From JAZREA01 sp045660545 (GTDB lineage: Bacteria; Bacillota; Clostridia; Monoglobales; Firm-18), in assembly GCA_045660545.1 (NCBI GenBank), contig JAZREA010000012.1, forward strand, positions 1-64,000: a DNA stretch of 64,000 nt, given 5' to 3'. The translations under genes were made by a program, and so were the position numbers. The notes beneath the pieces are model-generated. The model worked only from the letters and a program-made list of their open reading frames with translations, made no database searches and was not told the origin of the DNA. Shown piece by piece: positions 9,317 through 17,498 of the stretch (its first letter is position 1; every line of letters starts with the position of its first letter).

Positions 9317-10219
9317 ATGAATGATTATAATCAAATCAGAGTTACAACAACAAAAGAGAACTCGGAAACTGCGATAGCGGTGATGACGGCTATGGAATTT
9401 TTCGGCGGGCTGATGATTGAGGACTTTTCCGACATCGATGCGTGCCCGTGGGACTATATAGACGAGGAGCTTTTAAAAAAGGACAAAACCCACGTGTCTG
9501 TAAGCGGTTATGTCGCTTCGGGCGAGAATATAACAGGAATTTTAGAAAGGCTCCACGTTATGCTGCCGGAGGGAAGCTCGGTTGAAGTCATCGGCGTAAA
9601 CGAGGACGACTGGGCCAACAACTGGAAAAAGTATTACAAGCCGATACACGTTGGGGAAAACCTGGTTATAAAGCCTTCGTGGATAGACTACGAAAAAAGC
9701 GGTGACGAGATAATTGTAGAGCTTGACCCCGGAATGGCGTTTGGCACAGGTACGCACGAAACGACCAGAATGTGTATGGAGCATCTGGAAAAGTATATAA
9801 CACCTGCCTCGCGAGTTTTGGACGTGGGCTGCGGAAGCGGGATATTGTCCTTGACATCTGCTCTTATTGGCGCGAGGGAAATTACGGGAGTCGACATAGA
9901 CCCTGTTGCGGTTAAAACTGCGGCGGAAAACGGACGTTTAAACGGATTTATTCCTCCCAGATATGTGATGTTAAAGGGAGACCTCGTAGACAAGGCAGAG
10001 GGTAAATACGACGTTATAGTGGCAAACATAATTGCTGATGTTATTATCAAGGTTTGCCCTGATATAAAGCAGTTTATGGAAGAGGACGGAGTATTTATTT
10101 CGTCGGGGATTATACTTGACAGAAAAGAAGACGTACAAAACGCCTTTGTAAGTAACGGATACAATATAGTGGACGTTAAAACAGAGGGAGAATGGGTCTC
10201 CTTTGTATGCAAAAAATAA
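9317..10219 (+). CDS. prmA: Ribosomal protein L11 methyltransferase
   Basis: SAM-dependent methyltransferase that modifies ribosomal protein L11; 300 residues, close to the family norm. The PrmA N-terminal domain includes DDWANNWKKYYKP; the SAM domain has ELDPGMAFGTGTHETT, then DVGCGSGILS (motif I) and the VANIIADVI motif. It starts two bases after the dnaJ stop and is the last gene of the heat-shock operon, as in many Clostridia and bacilli. Confidence 0.95.
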   Translation: MNDYNQIRVTTTKENSETAIAVMTAMEFFGGLMIEDFSDIDACPWDYIDEELLKKDKTHVSVSGYVASGENITGILERLHVMLPEGSSVEVIGVNEDDWANNWKKYYKPIHVGENLVIKPSWIDYEKSGDEIIVELDPGMAFGTGTHETTRMCMEHLEKYITPASRVLDVGCGSGILSLTSALIGAREITGVDIDPVAVKTAAENGRLNGFIPPRYVMLKGDLVDKAEGKYDVIVANIIADVIIKVCPDIKQFMEEDGVFISSGIILDRKEDVQNAFVSNGYNIVDVKTEGEWVSFVCKK

Positions 10220-10235
10220 ATAAATAAATAATAAA

Positions 10236-10275
10236 ACCCTTGGTTAGTGTACATACTAACCAAGGGTGATTTTTT
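10236..10275 (+). terminator. Terminator after prmA that also encloses the next ribosome binding site
   Basis: A perfect 13-bp stem (ACCCTTGGTTAGT with ACTAACCAAGGGT, six-base loop) is followed by GATTTTTT. The right arm contains AAGGGTGA, the only ribosome binding site of the gene starting at 10276. The hairpin can therefore act both as a terminator for prmA and as a block on translation of the next gene. Confidence 0.75.
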
Positions 10276-10710
10276 ATGGTAAAAAATGATACAGTAGAAC
10301 TTTTAAAGGAATGTAACGCCGGTATAAAGATGGGGATAAGCACAATCGACGGCGTACTGCCAAAGGTTACGAGCGGCAGGCTAAGTACTATTTTGCACAA
10401 GTACAGGGAAAAGCACGAACAGCTCGGAAACGAGACATCAAGGCTTATAAACGAATACGGAGAAAAAACCAAGGAGCCAAACCCTATGGCAAAGGGTATG
10501 TCGTGGATAAAGACAAACGCAAAAATGTATTTTGACGAAAGCGACAACACTGTGTCCGACCTTATAACAGACGGCTGCAACATGGGAGTAAAAACTGTTA
10601 ACAGGTACATTAACCAGTACGACTCCGCAGACGACGAAAGCAAGCGTATAGCACGCGAGCTTGTCCAGATTGAGACGGAGCTTGCGGTTGAAATCAGCCC
10701 TTATCTTTAA
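10276..10710 (+). CDS. Conserved protein, DUF2383/ferritin-like helical bundle (putative)
   Basis: A 144-residue acidic, all-helical, soluble protein without signal peptide. The spacing of helices and blocks such as CNAGIKMGI, EKHEQLGNET, PNPMAKGMSWIK and GCNMGVKTVNRY recall the DUF2383 four-helix-bundle proteins of unknown function; this assignment is from memory of the pattern. There is no classical di-iron ExxH pair. The ATG follows six T after AAGGGTGA, which is buried in the upstream hairpin. Its stop meets that of cbiO head to head with a three-base overlap. Confidence 0.7.
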   Translation: MVKNDTVELLKECNAGIKMGISTIDGVLPKVTSGRLSTILHKYREKHEQLGNETSRLINEYGEKTKEPNPMAKGMSWIKTNAKMYFDESDNTVSDLITDGCNMGVKTVNRYINQYDSADDESKRIARELVQIETELAVEISPYL

Positions 10711-11405
10711 ATCAGGTTACATTCTTTTAGTAAATCATTGTTACTAAGCAGCTCTGACGGGCAACCGTCGGCTGCTTTTTTTCCGTCCTTTAATATTATA
10801 AGATTGTCGCACACTTCCCTTGCTAAGCCAAGGTCGTGGGTGGCGATAATCTTTGTACAGTCGATGCTTTTTAAAATACGTATTAAGCTTTTGCACGACT
10901 TCGGGTCTAAAAACGAAGTGGGCTCGTCAAGCATAATCACGGACGGATTAAGTATCAGCACGCTTGCGATTGCAACTTTGCGCTTTTCGCCCCAGGAGAG
11001 ATTGTGAGTAAGCTTATCCTTTAAGTGCGATATGCCAAGATCGTCCATAAGGGACTTTGCTCTTTGCTTTGCGTCCTCTAAATCCATCCCGTAATTTTTA
11101 GCTCCAAAGAGGATGTCTTCATATACTGTGGGCATAAAAAGCTGGTCGTCAGGGTTTTGAAAAACCATACCCGCCATTTTGCGGATATCTTTTAGGCTTT
11201 CCTTACAGAGTTTTACGCCCTGCACGGATATTTCCCCTTCCGACTTTGGCACAAGCCCGAGGATTGACGACAAAAGGGTAGACTTTCCCGCGCCGTTTTC
11301 TCCGACTATTCCGACGCACTTTTGGCTGTCAATTTGTATATTTATATTGTCGAGAGCTAACGTGCCGTCCGGGAAACGAACGGACAAATTATTAACCTTT
11401 AACAT
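10707..11405 (-). CDS. cbiO: ECF transporter ATPase (CbiO-type), nickel/cobalt uptake
   Basis: ABC ATPase of 232 residues: Walker A GENGAGKST (about residue 36), Q-loop FQNPDDQLF typical of ECF ATPases, Walker B VIMLDEPTSFLDP, and H-loop ATHDLGLA. The signature is LSWGEKRKVAIA instead of LSGGQ, a variation seen in CbiO-like proteins. A single ATPase is present, so it would form a homodimer with CbiQ. The gene overlaps cbiQ by 14 bases and is the last of the operon. Confidence 0.9.
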   Translation of the reverse strand: MLKVNNLSVRFPDGTLALDNINIQIDSQKCVGIVGENGAGKSTLLSSILGLVPKSEGEISVQGVKLCKESLKDIRKMAGMVFQNPDDQLFMPTVYEDILFGAKNYGMDLEDAKQRAKSLMDDLGISHLKDKLTHNLSWGEKRKVAIASVLILNPSVIMLDEPTSFLDPKSCKSLIRILKSIDCTKIIATHDLGLAREVCDNLIILKDGKKAADGCPSELLSNNDLLKECNLI

Positions 11406-12177
11406 AAAAAGCCCACACCCTTAAAAGTATTATGATTGCGCAGAAAGTGAAAGTGTACAAAATGTCTGATGTTTTAAAGCCTTCGGGATGCTCCGTGCTT
11501 ATTTCGCCGTTGTATCCTCTGCATTTCATGGCGAGGACTACCCTTTCTGCCCTTTTGAAGCTTCGGATTAAAAGCTGACCTAAAAAGCTACCTGTATGAA
11601 GTATGCTTATTCCCTTTTTGCCCCCGCTTCGAAGCATATATGCGTTATACATAGAGTGCGCCTCGTTTGCTATTATACAAAGGTAACGATAAGTCATAAA
11701 AAGCTGTGTTACAAGCACCGATGGCACTTTCAGCCGTATCAGCGCGCCCGACATCTTAGGCATAGGAGTAGTCGCAGAAAGCAGGATTACTGCGCTTGTT
11801 GAAAGCAGAGTTTTAAGCAGTAAAGTTACAAACGACAAAACCCCGTACGAAACAGCAACACCTCCTGCGAAAAAGGCAGTGTCCTGCTCGAAAATAACGT
11901 TTGAAACACCTGCGAAAAGGCAAAATGGCAACGCCAGGACAGAACGCTTGAACAAAAAAGAGTACGAAACGCCCGCAACCGATGCACAAATAAAGATGTA
12001 CGAAAAGTACAAAAGCACGTGCCAAAACACATATCGGTCAAGAGAAATCACAGCCGTGATAAGCAAAAACGTAACCACAAGCTTTGAAACTGGGTGCAAG
12101 CGGTGTATTAAAGAGTTACCCAAAGACAGGTTCTCTATGGTATTCAGTTCTTTTAACTTGGTAGATAAATTAGGCAT
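11392..12177 (-). CDS. cbiQ: ECF transporter transmembrane protein CbiQ
   Basis: T component of the ECF importer, 261 residues with about five or six membrane segments. After a short N-terminal region ending SLIHRLHPVSKLVVT come the hydrophobic helices; the cytoplasmic coupling region carries the Ala-Arg-Gly type motifs (MYNAYMLRSGGKKG and MAMKCRGY-like MKCRGY) that contact the ATPase. It lies nine bases downstream of cbiM and overlaps cbiO. Confidence 0.9.
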   Translation of the reverse strand: MPNLSTKLKELNTIENLSLGNSLIHRLHPVSKLVVTFLLITAVISLDRYVFWHVLLYFSYIFICASVAGVSYSFLFKRSVLALPFCLFAGVSNVIFEQDTAFFAGGVAVSYGVLSFVTLLLKTLLSTSAVILLSATTPMPKMSGALIRLKVPSVLVTQLFMTYRYLCIIANEAHSMYNAYMLRSGGKKGISILHTGSFLGQLLIRSFKRAERVVLAMKCRGYNGEISTEHPEGFKTSDILYTFTFCAIIILLRVWAFYVKG

Positions 12178-12186
12178 AGATTTACA

Positions 12187-13179
12187 TTACACTTTACATT
12201 TTTTTATAATTATACCGGTAAAAAGAGATAAAACAAAGACTATAACAGCGCCTGTTATACCCGCAACTGTTGTTCCGGACAAGGGCGAGCCAACGTCCTT
12301 AGACTTGTAGTCGTAGTCAGGCATAAATGCGGTAGATTCCTGAGCGGCTGAGAAAGTATCATAAACATCAGCCTTGCCTTCGGGCTCTAATTCCTCTGAG
12401 CCTGTAACGTTTAAAATTGACCATTCAAGACCGTCGGGATATTCGGAAGCGTACAAGGACAACCCTCCGCCGACAACTAACGTTAAAGCGGCAAGGACTG
12501 CGAGAACTTTCCTGACAGATTTTATGTTTACGGGAGAGGTTGCGTCGTTTAGTATCTCGGGCCTTGCTTTATGGATAAAGCACAGTACAAGCGCGGTAAC
12601 AAAGCCTTCTACAAGACCTATTGCGAGGTGTATCGGCTGCATCAGCGCCACAAACGTACCAAACGGAAGCGCCGTAATTTTAGAAGCAGATGTTTCCGCC
12701 ACTACCAAAAAAGCACCAAGCTGAAGCGCAACAACCGTACTTAAAACCGAGGCTATGGTTATGGTCTTTTTGTTCATAGCCTTAACAATCGGCTTATATA
12801 CAAGCGGATAAACCAAAAGGCAAGGAACAACGCCCATGTTGAATATATTACAACCAAGAGCCAAAAGACCGCCGTCTGCAAACAGCAGACATTGTATTAT
12901 AAGAACCGCTGCGATTGCGAACAAAGAGGCAAAAGGCCCCAAAACCGCCGCAAGCAGCATACCTCCTCCGATGTGGCCGCTTGAGCCTGTGGCGGGGATT
13001 GTGAAGTTAATCATCTGTGCGGCAAAAATAAAAGCTCCCATAATTCCCATAATTGGTAGCTTAGATTCCGACAAGTCGGATTTTTTAACTTGTTTTGCCG
13101 AATATGCCAAAGCTCCTGCGCTTGCGGCAAGCATTACGCCACCTACTGCGGGAGAAACTAAAGCGTCTGCCATATGCAT
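12187..13179 (-). CDS. cbiM: CbiM/NikM substrate-binding protein fused to a CbiN/NikN-like segment
   Basis: S component for Ni or Co, 330 residues. The N-terminal MHMADALVSP keeps His2, which with the N-terminal amine coordinates the metal in CbiM/NikM; this fixes the start at 13179. About seven membrane segments make up residues 1-210. The last 110 residues have a membrane anchor, a loop with PDGLEWSI (the CbiN/NikN signature) and a final membrane helix, so M and N are fused as in NikMN. Nickel or cobalt cannot be told apart from sequence. Confidence 0.88.
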   Translation of the reverse strand: MHMADALVSPAVGGVMLAASAGALAYSAKQVKKSDLSESKLPIMGIMGAFIFAAQMINFTIPATGSSGHIGGGMLLAAVLGPFASLFAIAAVLIIQCLLFADGGLLALGCNIFNMGVVPCLLVYPLVYKPIVKAMNKKTITIASVLSTVVALQLGAFLVVAETSASKITALPFGTFVALMQPIHLAIGLVEGFVTALVLCFIHKARPEILNDATSPVNIKSVRKVLAVLAALTLVVGGGLSLYASEYPDGLEWSILNVTGSEELEPEGKADVYDTFSAAQESTAFMPDYDYKSKDVGSPLSGTTVAGITGAVIVFVLSLFTGIIIKKCKV

Positions 13180-13198
13180 AAATAATTCCTCCTTGTGA

Positions 13199-13219
13199 TA
13201 TCTGTTATCATACCAGATA
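13199..13219 (-). promoter_or_regulatory. Palindromic operator downstream of the cbiM promoter
   Basis: A 21-base imperfect palindrome, TATCTG(G/T)TAT-N-ATA(A/C)CAGATA, abuts the -10 box and precedes the cbiM ribosome binding site. Such a position fits a metal-responsive repressor. It does not match the spaced E. coli NikR site closely, so the regulator is unknown. Confidence 0.6.
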
Positions 13220-13248
13220 ATTATACTAATTTTGCGCCGTTATGTCAA
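13220..13248 (-). promoter_or_regulatory. Sigma-A promoter for cbiM-cbiQ-cbiO
   Basis: Consensus TTGACA (13248-13243), a 17-base spacer and consensus TATAAT (13225-13220) on the minus strand. A promoter this strong would need repression when metal is plentiful, consistent with the adjoining palindrome. Confidence 0.88.
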
Positions 13249-13350
13249 TATACGGGGGGAGAAATTTGTGGTATTTTGCGGTTTTTAAAGGCGGTGTTTT
13301 GGGTGATTGGCTAAGCTGTAAGGAACATAGAATAATAGCGGGGTGATTAT

Positions 13351-14037
13351 ATGATATTCGAGCTTTTAAAACAGCTTTTTGTGCTTTTGGGGTACGTATC
13401 AAATTTAAACTCGTTTCCCAAACAGCTTAGCAAAAAGGAGGAGGATGAACTTTTAAGCCGATGTAAAAACGGCGATGAGGAGGCTAAAAACAAGCTGATT
13501 GAACATAACCTTCGGCTTGTTGCGCATATTGCAAAGAAGTATACTTCTGTCTTTAAGGATTTAGACGACGCTATATCAATAGGCACGATTGGGCTGATTA
13601 AGGGAGTTTCGAGCTATAACTTTGAAAAAAAGACAAAGCTTTCGACATACATATCAAGATGCATTGAAAACGAGATATTAATGTCTGTAAGGGCGGGGAA
13701 GAAGACGCAGGGGGAAATTTCGATTGACGAGCCTATCGGCACGGACAGCGAGGGGAACAAGATTACGTTTAACGACATCTTAAATAATGACGAAAACGAA
13801 ATTTTAGACGAAGTTAATATGAAGATGGTAAGGCGCTCTTTGGCAAGGCTGATTGAAAGCGAACTCGACGAGCGCGAGAGAAAAATTATCGTTTTAAGGT
13901 ACGGACTTGGTGGCGGCAAGGAATACACCCAGAGCGAAATTGCCAAAAAGCTTAATATTTCCCGTTCGTATGTTTCGCGAATTGAAAAGAGAGCGCTTGA
14001 AAAACTAAGCGAAAATATGAAAGGTATGGAAATTTGA
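13351..14037 (+). CDS. sigK: Sporulation sigma factor SigK (pro-sigma K)
   Basis: Late mother-cell sigma factor, 228 residues. A short hydrophobic pro-sequence (MIFELLKQLFVLLGYVS) precedes the LSKKEEDELL start of the mature protein. Region 2 has LIEHNLRLVAHIAKKY and SIGTIGLIKGV; region 4 has LDERERKIIVLRYGLG and IAKKLNISRSYVSRIEKRAL. The YVSxxNSFPxxLS and GDEEAKN blocks are SigK-like rather than SigE-like. The gene is not split by a skin element. A GGGGTGA ribosome binding site precedes the ATG. Confidence 0.92.
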   Translation: MIFELLKQLFVLLGYVSNLNSFPKQLSKKEEDELLSRCKNGDEEAKNKLIEHNLRLVAHIAKKYTSVFKDLDDAISIGTIGLIKGVSSYNFEKKTKLSTYISRCIENEILMSVRAGKKTQGEISIDEPIGTDSEGNKITFNDILNNDENEILDEVNMKMVRRSLARLIESELDERERKIIVLRYGLGGGKEYTQSEIAKKLNISRSYVSRIEKRALEKLSENMKGMEI

Positions 14038-14080
14038 ACAAGTTTGTGGTACAATAAGAAAAAGGCTTTATGGTGATGTT

Positions 14081-14338
14081 ATGTTTTATGTTTATATTTT
14101 AAAATGCGCAGACGATACGCTCTATTGTGGCTACACCAACGACTTACAAAAGAGGCTTTTATGCCATCAGTCGGGCAAGGGGGCGAAATACACAAGAGGG
14201 AGGCTTCCTGTTGAACTTGTCTATTTCGAGCAAATTGACGACAAAGGGGACGCGCTAAGACGCGAACACGAGATAAAGAAGATGCCCCGTGCTAAAAAGG
14301 AAGAGCTTGTCAGGCGGTTTGACAAAAGTGGTGTATAA
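14081..14338 (+). CDS. GIY-YIG nuclease superfamily protein (YhbQ-like)
   Basis: An 85-residue single-domain GIY-YIG protein: YVYILKCADDTLYCGYTNDL gives the paired YVY...CGY motif, followed by the catalytic-type Arg in LQKRLLCHQSGKG and Glu in RREHEIKKM. The small stand-alone UPF0213 group is widespread; its cellular role (DNA repair or mobile-element relic) is uncertain. It lies 43 bases after sigK, and its 3' end contains the promoter of the next gene. Confidence 0.88.
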   Translation: MFYVYILKCADDTLYCGYTNDLQKRLLCHQSGKGAKYTRGRLPVELVYFEQIDDKGDALRREHEIKKMPRAKKEELVRRFDKSGV

Positions 14339-14347
14339 TGTTATAAT
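14319..14347 (+). promoter_or_regulatory. Sigma-A promoter for the discoidin-like protein
   Basis: TTGACA at 14319, a 17-base spacer and TATAAT at 14342, overlapping the end of the GIY-YIG gene. Confidence 0.85.
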
Positions 14348-14386
14348 TAATGTATAGTTAACTTACGTACTAAGGAGGATACATAA

Positions 14387-15166
14387 ATGATTACGGCAAG
14401 AATTATTGACATAGACGGTAAGGAAAAATGGAGCGCTACCGCTGAGGCTGTTGACGAAATTTACAGCGGCGGTTTTTCACAGGGCGACAGAATTGTAATA
14501 GACTCTCCGGATGTTAAACATATGCATTTAAAGCTTGACAAAATGGCTCAGGACAGCATAGTGTATTGCCCCGACGGACACTTTGAGCTGTTGGTTCCGA
14601 CAGGGGAAGAGTTAAGAGCGTACTATCCGACAAGCTTTACAACGTCAGACCACTGGATAAAGGTAAAAGAAGTCAGCGAGGAAGAATTTTACAGTTACAG
14701 AAGGATTTCCCTTAACGGACACGATACGGAAATCAGCACATCTTATCCGCACGCGACCTCAAACGCAGTAAGTGCAAACCCTGCGCTTCGTCCGAGAAAC
14801 GCTATCGACGGAATAATCTGTAATTCAAGACACGGCGACTTCCCGGCCAACTCGTGGTCGGGCGGCAAGAGCGAGGACATAGAATACCACCTCGACTTTG
14901 GTGCAGAGGTAGAGATTGACAAGATAGATTTTTTCATTCGTGCACATTTCCCGCACGATACGTACTGGAAGTCTTTGGACGTAGAGCTTTCTGACGGAAG
15001 CCGCATACCCGTACAGCTTGATAAAACAGCTGCGGCACAGACACTAAAGCTTGACAACAAAAAGACTACTTTTGTTCATCTGACTAACTTTAAGCAGGCG
15101 GCAAATCCGCTTTCGTTTGCGGCATTTTCGCAGATTGAGGTATATGGAAGATATATTAAGAAGTAA
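14387..15166 (+). CDS. Protein with C-terminal discoidin/F5-8C-like (CBM32-type) domain
   Basis: A 259-residue protein without signal peptide. The N-terminal half (about 1-110) is a small beta-rich region that I do not recognise. The C-terminal half has NAIDGIICNSRHGDFPANSWSG, then a beta sandwich with YHLDFGAEVEIDKIDFFIR and FSQIEVYGR, the pattern of galactose-binding-like discoidin domains that bind sugars. Lack of a signal suggests an intracellular role near the carbohydrate genes to the right. It has its own promoter and AAGGAGG, and ends in a terminator. Confidence 0.7.
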   Translation: MITARIIDIDGKEKWSATAEAVDEIYSGGFSQGDRIVIDSPDVKHMHLKLDKMAQDSIVYCPDGHFELLVPTGEELRAYYPTSFTTSDHWIKVKEVSEEEFYSYRRISLNGHDTEISTSYPHATSNAVSANPALRPRNAIDGIICNSRHGDFPANSWSGGKSEDIEYHLDFGAEVEIDKIDFFIRAHFPHDTYWKSLDVELSDGSRIPVQLDKTAAAQTLKLDNKKTTFVHLTNFKQAANPLSFAAFSQIEVYGRYIKK

Positions 15167-15174
15167 TAAAATAA

Positions 15175-15210
15175 AAAACACGGTTAGCGTTTTGCTAACC
15201 GTGTTTTGTT
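15175..15210. terminator. Bidirectional terminator
   Basis: A 14-bp perfect stem (AAAACACGGTTAGC with its complement, five-base loop) with A and T flanks separates two convergent genes and can serve both. Confidence 0.88.
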
Positions 15211-15223
15211 TATAAAACTTATA

Positions 15224-16327
15224 TTATTCGCCGTACTTGGTCATCCAGTCGAACTGAGGCATCTTTTCAACGGAAGGAATACCGTTTTTAACAGCCTCGT
15301 TAAGAGCAAGAATCATCGGGCCAAAGCTGTGTGGTTCGTTTCTGAAACCATATTTTAAGCAGACATAAGATTCCTGCGAACCGCGTGTTTCGCCCTCGCC
15401 GGGTGTGTTACAACCCGGGCAGCTGTGGTATGTGTTGTAGTTGTCGGTAATACAGTATTCACAAAGACCCCAGATTGCCTTTTTAAACACATCAAGGTAA
15501 GGATCTTTTGGCAATATACCCATACGAAGACCAACGCCTATACCGTATGCGAGCAAGGCTGTACCGCTGCTCTCTTCCCATGCGCCTTCCATAGTGATTT
15601 CCTGTCTCCAAAGACCACGGATTGATATGTAAGGGAGCAAAGCTTTGCAAAGTCTCTTAAAGCGGTCTACAACGTCGTTGTAGAACTTGTTGTCTTTTGG
15701 AAGATATTCAATAAGCTCTGAAAAACCAATCATCATCCAGCCGTTACCTCTTGACCAGTGATCCTGTGAGAAAACGCCTTTGCCGAGGATGCCACGTGAC
15801 TGGTGAACAAGGTCGTTCTCCGGATTTACCAAAGCGTCGTAAAGCTTAATGGTCTGCTCTGCGGCAAAGTCTAAATAACGTGGCTCGTTAAGTGCAAGAC
15901 CTGCAAACGTCATATACGGTGCAACGCCGGAAATAGCGTCAACCCAGATCCAGCGCTCCGGATGTCTGCGGAATGCGATGATACCGTCGTCGGACTTTAC
16001 TGCGTCCATTGTTATTTCAGCATATTCTCTTATTATATCAAGTTCTGACTTGTCGTACTTTTCGTTCATCAAAAGGTAAGCCTTTGGGTTACCGCCGATT
16101 ATGTAGCAGTCAAAGCTTGGGAGGTTGTATTCGGCACCAGGCTGATACAGCTTTAAGTATTCTGCACATTCTGCCAAAACTTCGTCGTCCTTTTGGTCAA
16201 AAGCGTACTTAACTGCGCCGAAAACTGTAAGAAGTCCGGTGTAGTTCTTTGTAATTGCGCCCAATTCCTTTGCTCTTTTGTAAAGGCCTTTTGACGCAAC
16301 GGCAAGGTCAAACTCTCTTGTTTCCAT
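15224..16327 (-). CDS. GH105/GH88-type unsaturated glycuronyl hydrolase (YteR-like)
   Basis: A 367-residue (alpha/alpha)6-barrel hydrolase that would remove the unsaturated uronic acid from oligosaccharides made by pectin or rhamnogalacturonan lyases. Visible motifs are WIWVDAISGVAPYM (with the catalytic-type Asp), DHWSRGNGWMMIG, and WEESSGTALLAYGI, all typical of GH105. There is no signal peptide, so it acts in the cytoplasm on imported oligosaccharides. It lies 24 bases after the aldo/keto reductase gene, in one operon. Confidence 0.87.
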   Translation of the reverse strand: METREFDLAVASKGLYKRAKELGAITKNYTGLLTVFGAVKYAFDQKDDEVLAECAEYLKLYQPGAEYNLPSFDCYIIGGNPKAYLLMNEKYDKSELDIIREYAEITMDAVKSDDGIIAFRRHPERWIWVDAISGVAPYMTFAGLALNEPRYLDFAAEQTIKLYDALVNPENDLVHQSRGILGKGVFSQDHWSRGNGWMMIGFSELIEYLPKDNKFYNDVVDRFKRLCKALLPYISIRGLWRQEITMEGAWEESSGTALLAYGIGVGLRMGILPKDPYLDVFKKAIWGLCEYCITDNYNTYHSCPGCNTPGEGETRGSQESYVCLKYGFRNEPHSFGPMILALNEAVKNGIPSVEKMPQFDWMTKYGE

Positions 16328-16351
16328 GGTTAATTCCCCCTGATTAGTTAA

Positions 16352-17401
16352 TTATTTTATAATTTCGTTAATAGCTGCAATCTGTTCATCAGTAAGCTCT
16401 AATGTTGCGGCTGATGCGTTAACTTCAAGCTGCTTGATGTTGGAAGCTGCAGGGATAACAGGACCCATGCCGGGCAACTTTGTCATATATGCAAGAACCA
16501 AAACAGTAAGCTCTACGCCGATAGAAGCTGCAAGCTCGCTAAGGCGGTTAAGCTTTTCGAACAACTGCTTGTTGTCAAGAGTTGACATATTCTTTTCGTC
16601 GAAGAGACGGTCGCCTGCGCCAACCTTGTTAGGATCGTTGTATCTGCCTGTAAGTAGGCCTTGTCCCAAAGGACTCCATGCAACGAACGAAAGACCTGTC
16701 TGTGCGGCATAGTCGAGCACGCCTGCATCAGAAGCGTTTTCGCCACGGAGGATGTCGAATCTGTTCTGTACTGCACAAAGCTTTGTGCGCATTGGTGAGT
16801 TTTCTGCTATAAACTTGTCATATTCCTTTACTGTTGCAAGGTCAGCGTTGGAGATACCGAAGTAACGAACAGTATCTTCTTTAATCAAGTCTTCAACAGC
16901 CAACAAGCTTTCTTCCAAAGGAATTGTCGGGTCAGGACGGTGGAAGTATAAAATATCCATATAATCTGTGCCCAAACGTTCAAGACAAGCATGTACAGAG
17001 TCGATGATGTTTGCACGTGACAAACCCCAGTGGTTAGGAGTAAGGCCGTCCATACCGCCCCATACCTTAGAAGCGACGATTATGTCACGACGCTTGTCAG
17101 GGTTGTTTTCGAGCCAGTGGCCGATTACACGCTCGGAGTTACCAGAGCCTAAGTTGTAACGGTTAGCTGTATCCCAAAGTGTAACACCGAGCTCCCAAGC
17201 GCGGTCTAACAAAGGCATAGCAGTTTTAAGGTCAACACGTGAGCCGTCGCCTGTTTCTGGGTAACCGTATTTCCATGTGCCGAGACCTATTGTCGACACA
17301 CGAAGGCCGCTCTTGCCAAAAAATCTATATGGCATACCGTGAAAGTCTGAAAAAGTAGAAGGTTGATTGTAAAGTGCAATATTTGGTTTTGAAATTGGCA
17401 T
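16352..17401 (-). CDS. Aldo/keto reductase
   Basis: NAD(P)H-dependent oxidoreductase, 349 residues. The catalytic tetrad is visible: Asp and Tyr in LWDTANRYNLGSG, Lys in VASKVWGG, His in ILYFHRPDP. The C-terminal cofactor motif VIPAASNIKQLEVNA is present. Co-transcription with a GH105 hydrolase suggests handling of an uronate- or deoxy-sugar product, by inference. Promoter at 17444-17472. Confidence 0.9.
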   Translation of the reverse strand: MPISKPNIALYNQPSTFSDFHGMPYRFFGKSGLRVSTIGLGTWKYGYPETGDGSRVDLKTAMPLLDRAWELGVTLWDTANRYNLGSGNSERVIGHWLENNPDKRRDIIVASKVWGGMDGLTPNHWGLSRANIIDSVHACLERLGTDYMDILYFHRPDPTIPLEESLLAVEDLIKEDTVRYFGISNADLATVKEYDKFIAENSPMRTKLCAVQNRFDILRGENASDAGVLDYAAQTGLSFVAWSPLGQGLLTGRYNDPNKVGAGDRLFDEKNMSTLDNKQLFEKLNRLSELAASIGVELTVLVLAYMTKLPGMGPVIPAASNIKQLEVNASAATLELTDEQIAAINEIIK

Positions 17402-17443
17402 AACAAAACATTCCTCTCTATATATTATTTAACTTCATTATAA

Positions 17444-17472
17444 ATTATATTGTTTTCATTTTACATGTACAA
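17444..17472 (-). promoter_or_regulatory. Sigma-A promoter for the aldo/keto reductase-GH105 operon
   Basis: On the minus strand, TTGTAC (17472-17467), a 17-base spacer and TATAAT (17449-17444). The AraC-type regulator encoded just upstream is the likely controller. Confidence 0.75.
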
Positions 17473-17498
17473 AACGATTATTTTTTAGACTTTACGCT

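Noticed and set aside
12187..13250. Cobalamin or NiCo riboswitch before cbiM
   Set aside because: The leader between the -10 box and the ATG is only about 40 bases, too short for either riboswitch; no B12-box sequence is visible.
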